This document shows, one piece after another, positions 1 through 7,655 of a stretch of DNA of 17,978 nucleotides. Source of the stretch: CBIFVZ01 sp966185765 (GTDB lineage Bacteria > Pseudomonadota > Gammaproteobacteria > Enterobacterales > Enterobacteriaceae). The translations under genes and the position numbers were made by a program. Below the pieces are notes generated by a model. It worked only from the letters and a program-made list of their open reading frames with translations, made no database searches and was not told where the DNA came from. Positions within the stretch are counted from its first letter, which is position 1. Each line of letters begins with the position of its first letter. The DNA is taken from positions 1 to 17,978 of the forward strand of contig CBIFVZ010000075.1 in assembly GCA_966185765.1 (NCBI GenBank), written 5' to 3'.

Positions 1-815
1 AAGACGGTCATCTGATCGTTAACGGTAAAAAAATCCGTGTTACCGCTGAGCGTGATCCGGCTAACCTGAAATGGAACGAAGTTGGTGTTGACGTTGTTGC
101 TGAAGCAACTGGCCTGTTCCTGACTGACGAAACCGCTCGCAAACACATCACTGCTGGTGCGAAAAAAGTTGTTCTGACTGGCCCGTCCAAAGACAACACT
201 CCGATGTTTGTTAAAGGCGCTAACTTTGACAAATACGAAGGCCAGGACATCGTTTCTAACGCTTCCTGCACCACTAACTGCCTGGCACCGCTGGCGAAAG
301 TTATCAACGACAACTTCGGTATCATCGAAGGTCTGATGACCACTGTTCACGCAACCACCGCGACTCAGAAAACCGTTGATGGCCCGTCTCACAAAGACTG
401 GCGCGGCGGCCGTGGCGCGGCTCAGAACATCATCCCATCTTCTACCGGTGCTGCTAAAGCAGTAGGTAAAGTACTGCCAGAACTGAATGGCAAACTGACG
501 GGTATGGCGTTCCGCGTTCCAACTCCTAACGTATCCGTTGTTGACCTGACCGTTCGTCTGGAAAAAGCTGCTTCTTACGAAGAAATTAAGAAAGCAATCA
601 AAGCTGCTTCCGAAGGCGCAATGAAAGGCGTTCTGGGTTACACCGAAGACGACGTTGTATCTACCGATTTCAACGGCGAAGTGTGCACTTCCGTGTTCGA
701 TGCTAAAGCAGGTATCGCACTGAACGACAACTTCGTTAAACTGGTTTCCTGGTACGACAACGAAACTGGCTACTCTAACAAAGTACTGGATCTGATCGCT
801 CACATCTCCAAATAA
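1..815 (+). CDS. gapA: Glyceraldehyde-3-phosphate dehydrogenase A, 3' part (5' end outside window)
   Basis: The enzyme oxidises and phosphorylates glyceraldehyde-3-phosphate with NAD+ in cytosolic glycolysis. The reading frame is already open at base 3 and runs 270 codons to TAA at 813-815. The first whole codon (Asp) corresponds to residue 62 of the 331-residue enterobacterial protein, so only the N-terminal NAD-binding part is missing. The signature SNASCTTNC is present, with the nucleophile Cys150 encoded at 267-269, and the partner His177 is encoded at 348-350. Codon use is strongly biased to the preferred set (GTT, CTG, AAA, GAA), as expected of a very highly expressed gene. A strong terminator follows 25 bases after the stop, so yeaD is probably transcribed largely on its own. 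Confidence 0.98.
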   Translation, partial: DGHLIVNGKKIRVTAERDPANLKWNEVGVDVVAEATGLFLTDETARKHITAGAKKVVLTGPSKDNTPMFVKGANFDKYEGQDIVSNASCTTNCLAPLAKVINDNFGIIEGLMTTVHATTATQKTVDGPSHKDWRGGRGAAQNIIPSSTGAAKAVGKVLPELNGKLTGMAFRVPTPNVSVVDLTVRLEKAASYEEIKKAIKAASEGAMKGVLGYTEDDVVSTDFNGEVCTSVFDAKAGIALNDNFVKLVSWYDNETGYSNKVLDLIAHISK

Positions 816-840
816 GGCGAGCTGAGTTTCAGATTCATCA

Positions 841-865
841 AGGGCGACTTCGGTCGCCCTTTTTT
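841..865 (+). terminator. Rho-independent terminator of gapA
   Basis: An 8-bp perfect stem (AGGGCGAC at 841-848 with GTCGCCCT at 853-860) closes a UUCG tetraloop with the stabilising C-G closing pair. A run of six T (860-865) follows. It lies 25 bases after the gapA stop. Confidence 0.95.
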
Positions 866-912
866 ATATCTGCCTACCCGCACTTACGGTCTTCAATACA
901 GAGGATGCGCTG

Positions 913-1797
913 ATGATTGCTAAGATTTTTGACCTGCCGACTCAGGAAGAACTCACTCCATCGCTTACCCGCCGCCAGATGGGCGAGCTGGAGATTCTGG
1001 TAGTTGACCATCCTGCAGTGCGCGCAGCCGTTGCGCTACAGGGCGCTCACCTGCTCGGCTGGAAACCACAGGGCGAAGAAGAGGTGCTGTGGCTCAGTGA
1101 CAAAACGGCATTTGCCAACGGTAAGGCCATCCGCGGTGGTGTCCCGCTGTGCTGGCCGTGGTTTGGACCGGCAAGTGAAGAAGGCCTACCCGCACACGGC
1201 TTTGCCCGCAACCTGCCCTGGAGCCTCGACGCCTATCAGGAAACCGACGACGGCGTGGTGCTGACGCTGGCGCTGGAAACCAGCGTGGAAACCCGCCGCC
1301 TGTGGCCACACGACTTTACGCTGTATGCCCGTTTTCGTCTCGGTAAAACCTGCGAAATCGAGCTGGAAGCCCACGGTGAGTTTGACTCTACCGCAGCACT
1401 GCACAGCTATTTCAACGTTGGCGATATCAGCCAGGTTAAGGTTAGCGGCCTGGGTAAGCGCTATCTGGATAAAGTGGCTGGCGGTGAAGGTGAACTACAT
1501 GATGGCGTAGAAACCTTCCCGGACAGAACCGATCGCGTTTATCTGGAGCCTGAAGCCTGTAGCCTGATTCACGACCCTCGATTTGGGCGCGTGATTGAAG
1601 TCGTGCACCATCATCACAGCAACGTAGTAGGCTGGAACCCCGGCCCGGCGCTCTCTGCCAGCATGGGCGACATGCCGGATGACGGCTATAAAACCTTTGT
1701 CTGTGTCGAAACAGCGGCTATCAGCGTGCCACAAAAAACACGTTCAGAAATGCCGTCCCGTCTGTCGGTTACGCTGCGCGTGGCGAAAAAAGGCTGA
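913..1797 (+). CDS. yeaD: Glucose-6-phosphate 1-epimerase (hexose-6-phosphate mutarotase)
   Basis: The product is 294 residues and belongs to the galactose-mutarotase-like fold, YeaD branch, which interconverts the alpha and beta anomers of hexose 6-phosphates in the cytosol. Visible family motifs are GGVPLCWPWFGP at about 75-86, HGFAR (His95), LHSYF (His164) and the late acidic residue in VCVETAAI (Glu266). The two His and the Glu are the expected catalytic set by family resemblance. GAGGA at 902-906 precedes the ATG at a normal distance. It sits 47 bases after the gapA terminator, as in E. coli, so it could be expressed by read-through or from a local promoter. It is convergent with yeaE. 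Confidence 0.95.
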   Translation: MIAKIFDLPTQEELTPSLTRRQMGELEILVVDHPAVRAAVALQGAHLLGWKPQGEEEVLWLSDKTAFANGKAIRGGVPLCWPWFGPASEEGLPAHGFARNLPWSLDAYQETDDGVVLTLALETSVETRRLWPHDFTLYARFRLGKTCEIELEAHGEFDSTAALHSYFNVGDISQVKVSGLGKRYLDKVAGGEGELHDGVETFPDRTDRVYLEPEACSLIHDPRFGRVIEVVHHHHSNVVGWNPGPALSASMGDMPDDGYKTFVCVETAAISVPQKTRSEMPSRLSVTLRVAKKG

Positions 1798-1812
1798 TTG
1801 ATGTGTCTTTTC

Positions 1813-1840
1813 ATGCCGGTCGGGTACGTTTGACCGGCAT
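1813..1840. terminator. Hairpin between convergent yeaD and yeaE
   Basis: A 9-bp perfect inverted repeat (ATGCCGGTC 1813-1821, GACCGGCAT 1832-1840) with a 10-base loop lies 15 bases after the yeaD stop. Neither side carries a real T run, so it would be a weak intrinsic terminator or a 3' stabilising structure. Position favours a role at the 3' end of yeaD. Confidence 0.5.
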
Positions 1841-1942
1841 CTGTTCCCATACTTACCTTTACTGCCAGCAGCCGCGAACAAAAAACATCACGACTTCGCA
1901 CACGTGCTGTCTGGCACGCAATGAATATTGTCAGAACATCCC

Positions 1943-2797
1943 TCACACTACATCAAGCGGCGTTGCCCTGCCCGGTGCAGGAAAAGCGGCATCCAGCTGC
2001 GCCAGTGTCTCGTCACTAAGTCTGATCCCCAGCGCTGTCGCATTTTGCTGCACGTGTTCTACGCTTGCGGCTTTCGGAATGGCGACGACGCCTGGACGAC
2101 GAATCACCCACGCCAGCAGCAGTTGAGCAACACTGATACCCTGCGACCGCGCCAGTTCGTTTAACAGCGGATGGGTAAACAGCTTATCGCGTAACCTGCC
2201 GCCCTGCGCCAGCGGGCAGTAAGCCATCACAGGCAGCTGTTGTTGCCCACACCAGGCCAGCAGATCGTGTTCAATACCGCGTGAGGCGAGATGATAGAGC
2301 ACCTGATTAGTTGCGCATTCCTGCCCACCATCAACCTGCCACAACGCCTGCATTGCCTGTTTGTCAAAATTTGACACGCCCCAGCGGCGAATTTTGCCCT
2401 GCGCTATCAGCGTGTTCATCAGTTCTACCGTTTGCGCCAGCGGGATATCACCAGGCCAGTGCAACAGGTATAGATCCAGATAATCGGTACCCAACCGGCG
2501 CAGGCTCGCCTCACAAGCAGCAATGCCACGACTGCCGCCCGCATTCCAGGGATAAATTTTGGAGACCAGATAGACTTGTTCACGTCGTGCGCGAATGGCT
2601 TCACCCACTACGCTCTCGGCACCGCCGTCGGCGTACATTTCAGCGGTATCAATCAGCGTCAGTCCGCAGTCAATACCCGCCTGTAACGCCTGTACCTCTG
2701 CCCTACGCTGTTGAGCGTTCTCTCCCATATACCAACTGCCCTGCCCGATGGCCGGTACAGCACTGTTACCGGGGAAAAAAACCGTTCTGTCTGTCAT
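1943..2797 (-). CDS. yeaE: Aldo/keto reductase (methylglyoxal reductase type)
   Basis: This is a 284-residue NADPH-dependent aldo/keto reductase; E. coli YeaE reduces methylglyoxal. The catalytic tetrad can be read, counted from a GTG one codon upstream: Asp51 and Tyr56 in LIDTAEMYADGG, Lys81 in VSKIYP and His114 in LLHWPG. The cofactor-site element KIRRWGVSNFD and the C-terminal AIPKAA are also present. I chose the ATG at 2797 over the adjacent GTG at 2800, because AGGAG is 6 bases from the ATG but only 3 from the GTG, and because the length then equals that of E. coli YeaE. It lies downstream of mipA on the same strand, separated by a terminator, so its message may come partly from read-through or from a promoter inside that short gap. 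Confidence 0.94.
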   Translation of the reverse strand: MTDRTVFFPGNSAVPAIGQGSWYMGENAQQRRAEVQALQAGIDCGLTLIDTAEMYADGGAESVVGEAIRARREQVYLVSKIYPWNAGGSRGIAACEASLRRLGTDYLDLYLLHWPGDIPLAQTVELMNTLIAQGKIRRWGVSNFDKQAMQALWQVDGGQECATNQVLYHLASRGIEHDLLAWCGQQQLPVMAYCPLAQGGRLRDKLFTHPLLNELARSQGISVAQLLLAWVIRRPGVVAIPKAASVEHVQQNATALGIRLSDETLAQLDAAFPAPGRATPLDVV

Positions 2798-2816
2798 CAC
2801 TTTCTCCTGGGACCAT

Positions 2817-2843
2817 AAAAAACGGGGCGTTCATCGCCCCGTT
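2817..2843 (-). terminator. Rho-independent terminator of mipA
   Basis: A 9-bp perfect stem (AACGGGGCG 2821-2829, CGCCCCGTT 2835-2843) has a 5-base loop. Read on the minus strand it is followed by a T run (the A tract at 2817-2822). It lies just after the mipA stop and ends only about 20 bases before the yeaE start. Confidence 0.92.
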
Positions 2844-2861
2844 TGTTCTGCCACACAGTTA

Positions 2862-3608
2862 TCAGAAACTGTAAGTTACGCCAGTCAACACAATGCCGCT
2901 CCAGGACGTATCCACCATCGGGCTGTCTTTAACTTCGCTGCCCAGGTGAATATAGCGCCCCATACCGTAAATGCTCCAGCTGTCGTTGAGCGCGTAGTTC
3001 ACCGTCAGCTCAAGGTATGGGTTCCAGTCACTGTCTGCGTTATAGCGGTTAACGCCAGTACGTGCAGACTCGCTACGGCTCACGCCATAATAGTAGTCGT
3101 TCTGGTTTTCGCTGTTCCAAGTCGCACCAATACCCGGCACGATAGCCAGAGCACCGTTGGTGTAGCGATAAAGCCAGGCCAGATCCCAGCTGATACCATT
3201 GCTCTCACCCAGTACATCGCCGCCCAGTATGGTACGCAGGAAGCCGTACTGGGTATAGTGGGCGTAAGACAGCCCCGCCATCATGGTTGATTTACGGCGG
3301 TCCAGTTGACGCAGCGCGCGGTCATCGCTGTCTTTCGGACGAAAATGCAGCGGACTGTACCAGGCCGTCACCGACAGTTTGTCGGTCTTATCATTCCATA
3401 AGTAATAGCCCGCGTTAAAACCGCGGAAATAAAAATCCTCCCCTTCATAACCAATGATTGGCGCAGGGTAGACTTTGGTATCCACACCTTTATAAGGGAA
3501 GCTTTCCACCAGTGCCGCCGCTCCGAGCGACCACTGGCCTTCTGCATAAGCCGAATTCATGGCGCCTGCAGTCAGAGCAGCCAGTGCGAAAATTTTGAAT
3601 TTGGTCAC
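2862..3608 (-). CDS. mipA: MltA-interacting outer-membrane protein, MipA/OmpV family
   Basis: The product is 248 residues, the same length as E. coli MipA, which bridges the lytic transglycosylase MltA and the synthase PBP1B in peptidoglycan enlargement. Residues 1-22 form a signal peptide (basic start, hydrophobic core, cleavage after AYA). The mature part has alternating aromatic beta strands, the family stretch DRKSTMMAGLSYAHYTQYG, and a C-terminal Phe (VTYSF) typical of outer-membrane beta barrels. The start is GTG at 3608; AAGGA lies about 11 bases upstream, a longish spacing. A terminator follows. It is divergent from yeaG across a 401-base regulatory gap. Confidence 0.94.
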   Translation of the reverse strand: MTKFKIFALAALTAGAMNSAYAEGQWSLGAAALVESFPYKGVDTKVYPAPIIGYEGEDFYFRGFNAGYYLWNDKTDKLSVTAWYSPLHFRPKDSDDRALRQLDRRKSTMMAGLSYAHYTQYGFLRTILGGDVLGESNGISWDLAWLYRYTNGALAIVPGIGATWNSENQNDYYYGVSRSESARTGVNRYNADSDWNPYLELTVNYALNDSWSIYGMGRYIHLGSEVKDSPMVDTSWSGIVLTGVTYSF

Positions 3609-3764
3609 AATATGCTCAATCCTTTAATCTAATAATCAGCGAGCGCAGTGTAGCACTCGGCCCTCTCATCCTGGCACATTTACTTCTTTTAGAACCCACG
3701 AAAACCTTACAACATTGCTGCTTATATTTACACAATGACAATGATTATGTGACAACGCGGTGAA

Positions 3765-3793
3765 TTCTGTTCCCCCTGCGGGCTGCAACAGAA
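3765..3793. promoter_or_regulatory. Inverted repeat TTCTGTT-N15-AACAGAA, possible operator
   Basis: Perfect 7-bp arms at 3765-3771 and 3787-3793 have arm centres 22 bases apart, about two helical turns, which suits a dimeric regulator. It lies about 120 bases upstream of the sigma-54-like element, a usual enhancer distance, but the arms do not match the NtrC consensus. The binding protein is unknown. Confidence 0.35.
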
Positions 3794-3909
3794 CATATCG
3801 CTGTATGAGTTATTGATATGTCATTGAAATTTATTCAGGGCCAGATGCAAGTTTTATAAATACATCTACGCTTAAGTTTAGAAGGTGCTAAATGTTGAAG
3901 GCAGCCAGG

Positions 3910-3924
3910 CGGCACGTGGGCTGT
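3910..3924 (+). promoter_or_regulatory. Candidate sigma-54 (-24/-12) promoter of yeaGH
   Basis: CGGCACG at 3910-3916 matches the -24 box TGGCACG except in its first base. Exactly ten bases after the GG comes GT (CTGT at 3921-3924) where the -12 box would have GC (TTGC). Spacing is right but the -12 element is imperfect. The transcript would start near 3935 with a leader of about 75 bases. E. coli yeaGH is known to be driven by sigma-54 with NtrC and by sigma-S, which supports the placement. Confidence 0.5.
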
Positions 3925-4009
3925 CCTCTCAGAAGACGTCTTCCGGGAGCCTCCACTATTCATATGAACGGCTCTTATCACCTGTGCTAAAAACGAAGGA
4001 CGGCATGCC

Positions 4010-5944
4010 ATGAATATATTCGATCACTATCGCCAGCGCTATGAAGCTGCCAAGGACGAAGAGTTCACACTGCAGGAATTTCTTACCGTTTGCCGGCAAG
4101 ATCGCAGTGCCTATGCCAACGCGGCAGAGCGGCTACTGATGGCTATCGGTGAGCCAGTCATGATCGATACGGCTCTGGACCCGCGGCTGTCCCGTCTCTT
4201 TTCAAACCGGGTTGTGGCACGCTATCCGGCCTTTGAAGAGTTTTATGGAATGGAAGAGGCCATTGAGCAGATTGTGTCTTATCTCAAGCACGCGGCTCAG
4301 GGGCTGGAGGAGAAGAAACAGATCCTGTATCTGCTGGGGCCGGTAGGCGGTGGTAAATCCTCTCTTGCCGAGCGCCTTAAAGCGCTGATGCAGCGGGTGC
4401 CGATTTATGTCCTGAGCGCTAACGGTGAGCGTAGCCCGGTTAATGACCACCCGCTGTGTCTGTTCAACCCGCAAGAAGACGCACAGATTCTGGAGAAAGA
4501 ATACAACATCCCGACTCGCTACCTCGGCACCATTATGTCGCCGTGGGCGGCCAAGCGTCTGCATGAGTTCGGTGGTGACATTACGAAATTCCGCGTCGTT
4601 AAAGTCTGGCCGTCCATCCTTGAACAAATCGCTATCGCCAAAACCGAGCCTGGTGATGAAAACAACCAGGATATCTCGGCGCTGGTGGGCAAAGTGGATA
4701 TCCGCAAGCTCGAAAACCACGCCCAGAACGATCCGGATGCCTACGGCTATTCCGGTGCGCTGTGTCGAGCTAACCAGGGGATTATGGAATTCGTCGAGAT
4801 GTTTAAAGCACCCATTAAGGTGCTGCATCCGCTGCTGACGGCAACCCAGGAAGGTAACTATAACGGCACAGAGGGTATCTCCGCCCTGCCGTTTAACGGC
4901 ATCATTCTCGCGCACTCCAACGAATCGGAATGGGTACAATTCCGTAATAACAAAAACAATGAGGCGTTCCTCGACCGTGTTTACATCGTCAAGGTACCTT
5001 ATTGCCTGCGGATTTCTGAAGAGATCAAAATCTACGAGAAACTGCTTAACCACAGTGAACTGACGCATGCCCCGTGCGCACCTGGCACACTGGAAACGCT
5101 GGCACGTTTCTCCATTCTCTCGCGTCTTAAAGAGCCAGAAAACTCCAGCATCTACTCTAAAATGCGGGTGTATGACGGCGAAACATTGAAAGACACTGAC
5201 CCAAAAGCCAAATCGTACCAGGAATACCGCGACTACGCCGGTGTGGACGAAGGCATGAACGGGCTGTCTACGCGCTTTGCCTTTAAAATTCTCTCCCGTG
5301 TGTTCAACTTTGACCATGTGGAAGTGGCGGCAAACCCGGTACATCTGTTCTTCGTACTGGAGCAGCAAATTGAGCGCGAGCAGTTCCCACAGGAGCAGGC
5401 GGAGCGTTATCTTGAGCACCTTAAAGGCTACCTTATCCCGAAATACGCCGAGTTTATCGGTAAAGAGATTCAGACGGCCTATCTGGAATCTTACTCAGAG
5501 TACGGTCAGAACATTTTTGACCGCTATGTCACTTATGCCGACTTCTGGATTCAGGATCAGGAATATCGCGACCCGGACACCGGACAGTTGTTTGACCGCG
5601 AAGCCCTGAACGCTGAACTGGAGAAAATTGAGAAACCCGCAGGCATCAGCAATCCGAAGGATTTCCGTAACGAAATCGTCAACTTCGTGCTGCGCGCCCG
5701 TGCTCAGAACAACGGCCGTAACCCGAACTGGACCAGCTACGAGAAACTGCGCACGGTTATTGAGAAGAAAATGTTCTCGAATACCGAGGAGCTGTTGCCG
5801 GTGATTTCGTTTAACGCCAAAACCTCCACCGACGAGCAGAAAAAGCACGACGATTTTGTCGACCGTATGATGGAGAAAGGCTATACCCGCAAGCAGGTGC
5901 GTCTGCTGTGTGAATGGTATCTGCGCGTGCGTAAATCGTCGTAA
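4010..5944 (+). CDS. yeaG: PrkA-type serine protein kinase YeaG
   Basis: The product is 644 residues, equal to E. coli YeaG. The family couples an N-terminal AAA+ ATPase module with a C-terminal PrkA kinase-like domain, and acts in nitrogen-starvation and stationary-phase adaptation. The Walker A loop GPVGGGKSS is at residues 110-118 after a hydrophobic strand (ILYLL); the AAA+ part covers roughly residues 20-380 and the PrkA C-terminal domain the rest. AAGGA lies 9 bases before the ATG. An ATG 5 bases upstream leads straight to a stop (ATG CCA TGA) and is not the start. It forms an operon with yeaH 105 bases downstream, with strong hairpins in the gap. Regulation is probably by the sigma-54-like element upstream. 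Confidence 0.96.
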   Translation: MNIFDHYRQRYEAAKDEEFTLQEFLTVCRQDRSAYANAAERLLMAIGEPVMIDTALDPRLSRLFSNRVVARYPAFEEFYGMEEAIEQIVSYLKHAAQGLEEKKQILYLLGPVGGGKSSLAERLKALMQRVPIYVLSANGERSPVNDHPLCLFNPQEDAQILEKEYNIPTRYLGTIMSPWAAKRLHEFGGDITKFRVVKVWPSILEQIAIAKTEPGDENNQDISALVGKVDIRKLENHAQNDPDAYGYSGALCRANQGIMEFVEMFKAPIKVLHPLLTATQEGNYNGTEGISALPFNGIILAHSNESEWVQFRNNKNNEAFLDRVYIVKVPYCLRISEEIKIYEKLLNHSELTHAPCAPGTLETLARFSILSRLKEPENSSIYSKMRVYDGETLKDTDPKAKSYQEYRDYAGVDEGMNGLSTRFAFKILSRVFNFDHVEVAANPVHLFFVLEQQIEREQFPQEQAERYLEHLKGYLIPKYAEFIGKEIQTAYLESYSEYGQNIFDRYVTYADFWIQDQEYRDPDTGQLFDREALNAELEKIEKPAGISNPKDFRNEIVNFVLRARAQNNGRNPNWTSYEKLRTVIEKKMFSNTEELLPVISFNAKTSTDEQKKHDDFVDRMMEKGYTRKQVRLLCEWYLRVRKSS

Positions 5945-5957
5945 GACAAACGCAGCA

Positions 5958-6019
5958 GCCGGGCAGCGGCTCATTGCTGCCCGGCGTTAACAGGTGCCGC
6001 GAGCGCTTCGCGGCACCTG
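5958..6019. repeat. Two tandem strong hairpins between yeaG and yeaH
   Basis: The first hairpin is a 10-bp perfect stem (GCCGGGCAGC 5958-5967, GCTGCCCGGC 5976-5985) with an 8-base loop. Five bases on, a 12-bp perfect stem (CAGGTGCCGCGA 5991-6002, TCGCGGCACCTG 6008-6019) closes a 5-base loop. Neither has a T run, so they are not ordinary intrinsic terminators. The first resembles REP-type palindromes in its GCCGG ends, but I cannot call it a REP. Inside an operon such structures commonly protect the upstream message from 3' exonucleases and uncouple expression of the two genes. Confidence 0.75.
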
Positions 6020-6049
6020 TGCACCGGGCACAAGCTGTTGGGGGGAATT

Positions 6050-7327
6050 ATGTCCTATTTCATTGACCGACGTCTGAACGGCAAAAATAAAAGCACGGTT
6101 AACCGCCAGCGCTTTTTGCGCCGTTATAAGACCCAGATTAAACAGTCTATCTCCGGGGCCATTAACAAACGTTCAGTGACTGACGTAGACAGCGGTGAAT
6201 CGGTCTCAATCCCGCATGACGACATCAGTGAGCCGATTTTTCACCAGGGCCGTGGCGGTCTGCGCCATCGCGTTCATCCAGGCAACGATCACTTTGTGCA
6301 AAATGACCGCATTGAGCGCCCACAAGGCGGCGGCGGTGGGTCTGGCGGCGGCCAGGGCCAGGCTAGCCCCGACGGTGAAGGCCAGGACGAGTTTGTCTTT
6401 CAGATTTCCAAAGACGAATATCTCGACCTGCTGTTTGAAGATTTGGCACTCCCGAATCTGAAGAAAAATCAGCAGCGACAGCTCACTGAGTACAAGACCC
6501 ATCGTGCAGGCTTCACCGCCAATGGTGTTCCGGCCAACATCAGCGTTGTGCGCTCGCTGCAAAACTCACTGGCGCGCCGCACCGCCATGACGGCTGCACG
6601 GCGGCGCGAGTTGCGTGAGCTTGAGGAGGCGCTTGAGCAAGTCGCTCGCAGCGAACCGGCACAGCTGCTTGAAGAAGAACGGCTGCGTAAGGAGATAATT
6701 GAACTGCGTGAGCGCATTGCTAAAGTGCCGTTTATCGACACCTTCGATTTGCGTTACAAAAATTATGAAAAACGCCCGGAGCCATCGAGCCAGGCGGTGA
6801 TGTTCTGCCTGATGGACGTTTCCGGTTCAATGGACCAGGCGACAAAGGATATGGCTAAACGCTTTTATATTCTGCTGTACCTGTTCCTAAGCCGCACTTA
6901 CAAAAACGTGGAAGTGGTGTATATCCGCCATCACACGCAGGCAAAAGAGGTCGATGAGCACGAGTTCTTCTACTCGCAGGAAACGGGCGGCACCATTGTC
7001 TCCAGCGCACTCAAACTGATGGACGAGGTTGTGCAAGCGCGCTATGACCCGGCTCAGTGGAATATCTATGCCGCCCAGGCTTCCGATGGCGATAACTGGG
7101 CCGATGACTCGCCGCTGTGTCACGAGATTCTGGCGAAAAAATTGCTGCCCGTGGTGCGTTACTACAGTTATATCGAAATCACCCGTCGCGCCCACCAGAC
7201 GCTGTGGCGCGAATATGAACATCTGCAGGCTAAATACGATAACTTTGCCATGCAGCACATCCGCGACCAGGAAGATATTTACCCGGTGTTCCGCGAGCTA
7301 TTCCAGAAGCAGGCAAGCGACGCGTAG
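6050..7327 (+). CDS. yeaH: YeaH/YhbH-family von Willebrand A-domain protein
   Basis: The product is 425 residues (E. coli YeaH has 427). The family partners the PrkA/YeaG kinase; its biochemical role is not settled. The N-terminal third is basic, a Gly-rich linker runs at about residues 93-104, and a charged helical stretch rich in Glu, Leu and Arg spans about 175-235. A VWA domain follows with the metal-site motif DVSGS at residues 256-260. I chose the ATG at 6050, which has GGGGGA just upstream, rather than an in-frame TTG at 6038 that has no better ribosome site. It shares an operon with yeaG and is followed by a strong hairpin at 7337. Confidence 0.95.
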   Translation: MSYFIDRRLNGKNKSTVNRQRFLRRYKTQIKQSISGAINKRSVTDVDSGESVSIPHDDISEPIFHQGRGGLRHRVHPGNDHFVQNDRIERPQGGGGGSGGGQGQASPDGEGQDEFVFQISKDEYLDLLFEDLALPNLKKNQQRQLTEYKTHRAGFTANGVPANISVVRSLQNSLARRTAMTAARRRELRELEEALEQVARSEPAQLLEEERLRKEIIELRERIAKVPFIDTFDLRYKNYEKRPEPSSQAVMFCLMDVSGSMDQATKDMAKRFYILLYLFLSRTYKNVEVVYIRHHTQAKEVDEHEFFYSQETGGTIVSSALKLMDEVVQARYDPAQWNIYAAQASDGDNWADDSPLCHEILAKKLLPVVRYYSYIEITRRAHQTLWREYEHLQAKYDNFAMQHIRDQEDIYPVFRELFQKQASDA

Positions 7328-7655
7328 GGCTATACCAAAGACAGCCGCCACGGCGGTTGTCTTTACTGCCTGGTGGCGGCTCACGCCAGCGTACCCACGG
7401 TGTCTTATACGGCCCGTGAAACGGTCACCGCCACAGCAACAAACCATTACCCCCATCAGACGCGCGTGTCATAAAACCTACCGGCCCACATCAGGGGCGA
7501 GAGCTGCCCTTTTACACAACAGACAATAAAATTTCGCGCCAGCCAGAATGCCGTCCCGGATATGCCAGCGCCATGCCACAAAACACATAATAATCCTCCA
7601 TGAACTGCATTATTCTTGTGACTTATTAATACGCTACAACACGCAGGAGCACGTG
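7328..7655. other. Intergenic region yeaH-yeaK without a recognisable gene
   Basis: In these 328 bases I see the yeaH 3' hairpin and the ribosome site of yeaK, but no convincing ORF or RNA gene. In E. coli K-12 this interval holds cdgI (yeaI) and dgcJ (yeaJ). I recognise no remnant of a GGDEF domain here. Confidence 0.7.
7337..7364 (+). terminator. 3' hairpin of the yeaGH operon
   Basis: A 12-bp stem with one G-U pair (AAAGACAGCCGC at 7337-7348 with GCGGTTGTCTTT at 7353-7364) closes a 4-base loop, starting 9 bases after the yeaH stop. The T tail is only the three T of the stem, so intrinsic termination may be incomplete. Confidence 0.7.

Larger units (their letters stand above)
3609..4009. 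other. Gene-free divergent control region between mipA and yeaG
   Basis: These 401 bases are markedly more AT-rich than the flanking genes. I see no credible ORF. Elements noted are a mipA -10 candidate on the minus strand (TACACT, near 3645), a Fur-box-like stretch (3731-3749), an inverted repeat (3765-3793), a sigma-70/sigma-S-type -10 candidate TATAAA at 3855-3860 reading towards yeaG, a sigma-54-like element (3910-3924), and a perfect 12-base palindrome GAAGACGTCTTC at 3932-3943 in the presumed yeaG leader. Confidence 0.8.

Noticed and set aside
3665..3685. A second sigma-54-like match (TGGCAC at 3672) upstream of yeaG
   Set aside because: The -12 element at the required spacing reads CTTC, not TTGC, and it lies more than 300 bases from the start of yeaG.
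4202..5419. A 405-codon open frame on the minus strand opposite yeaG
   Set aside because: It lies wholly inside the conserved yeaG coding sequence, has no recognisable family or ribosome site, and its composition is that of a reverse-strand shadow of biased codons.
6038..6049. A TTG start for yeaH four codons upstream
   Set aside because: ATG 6050 has a ribosome site immediately upstream and gives the usual protein start.
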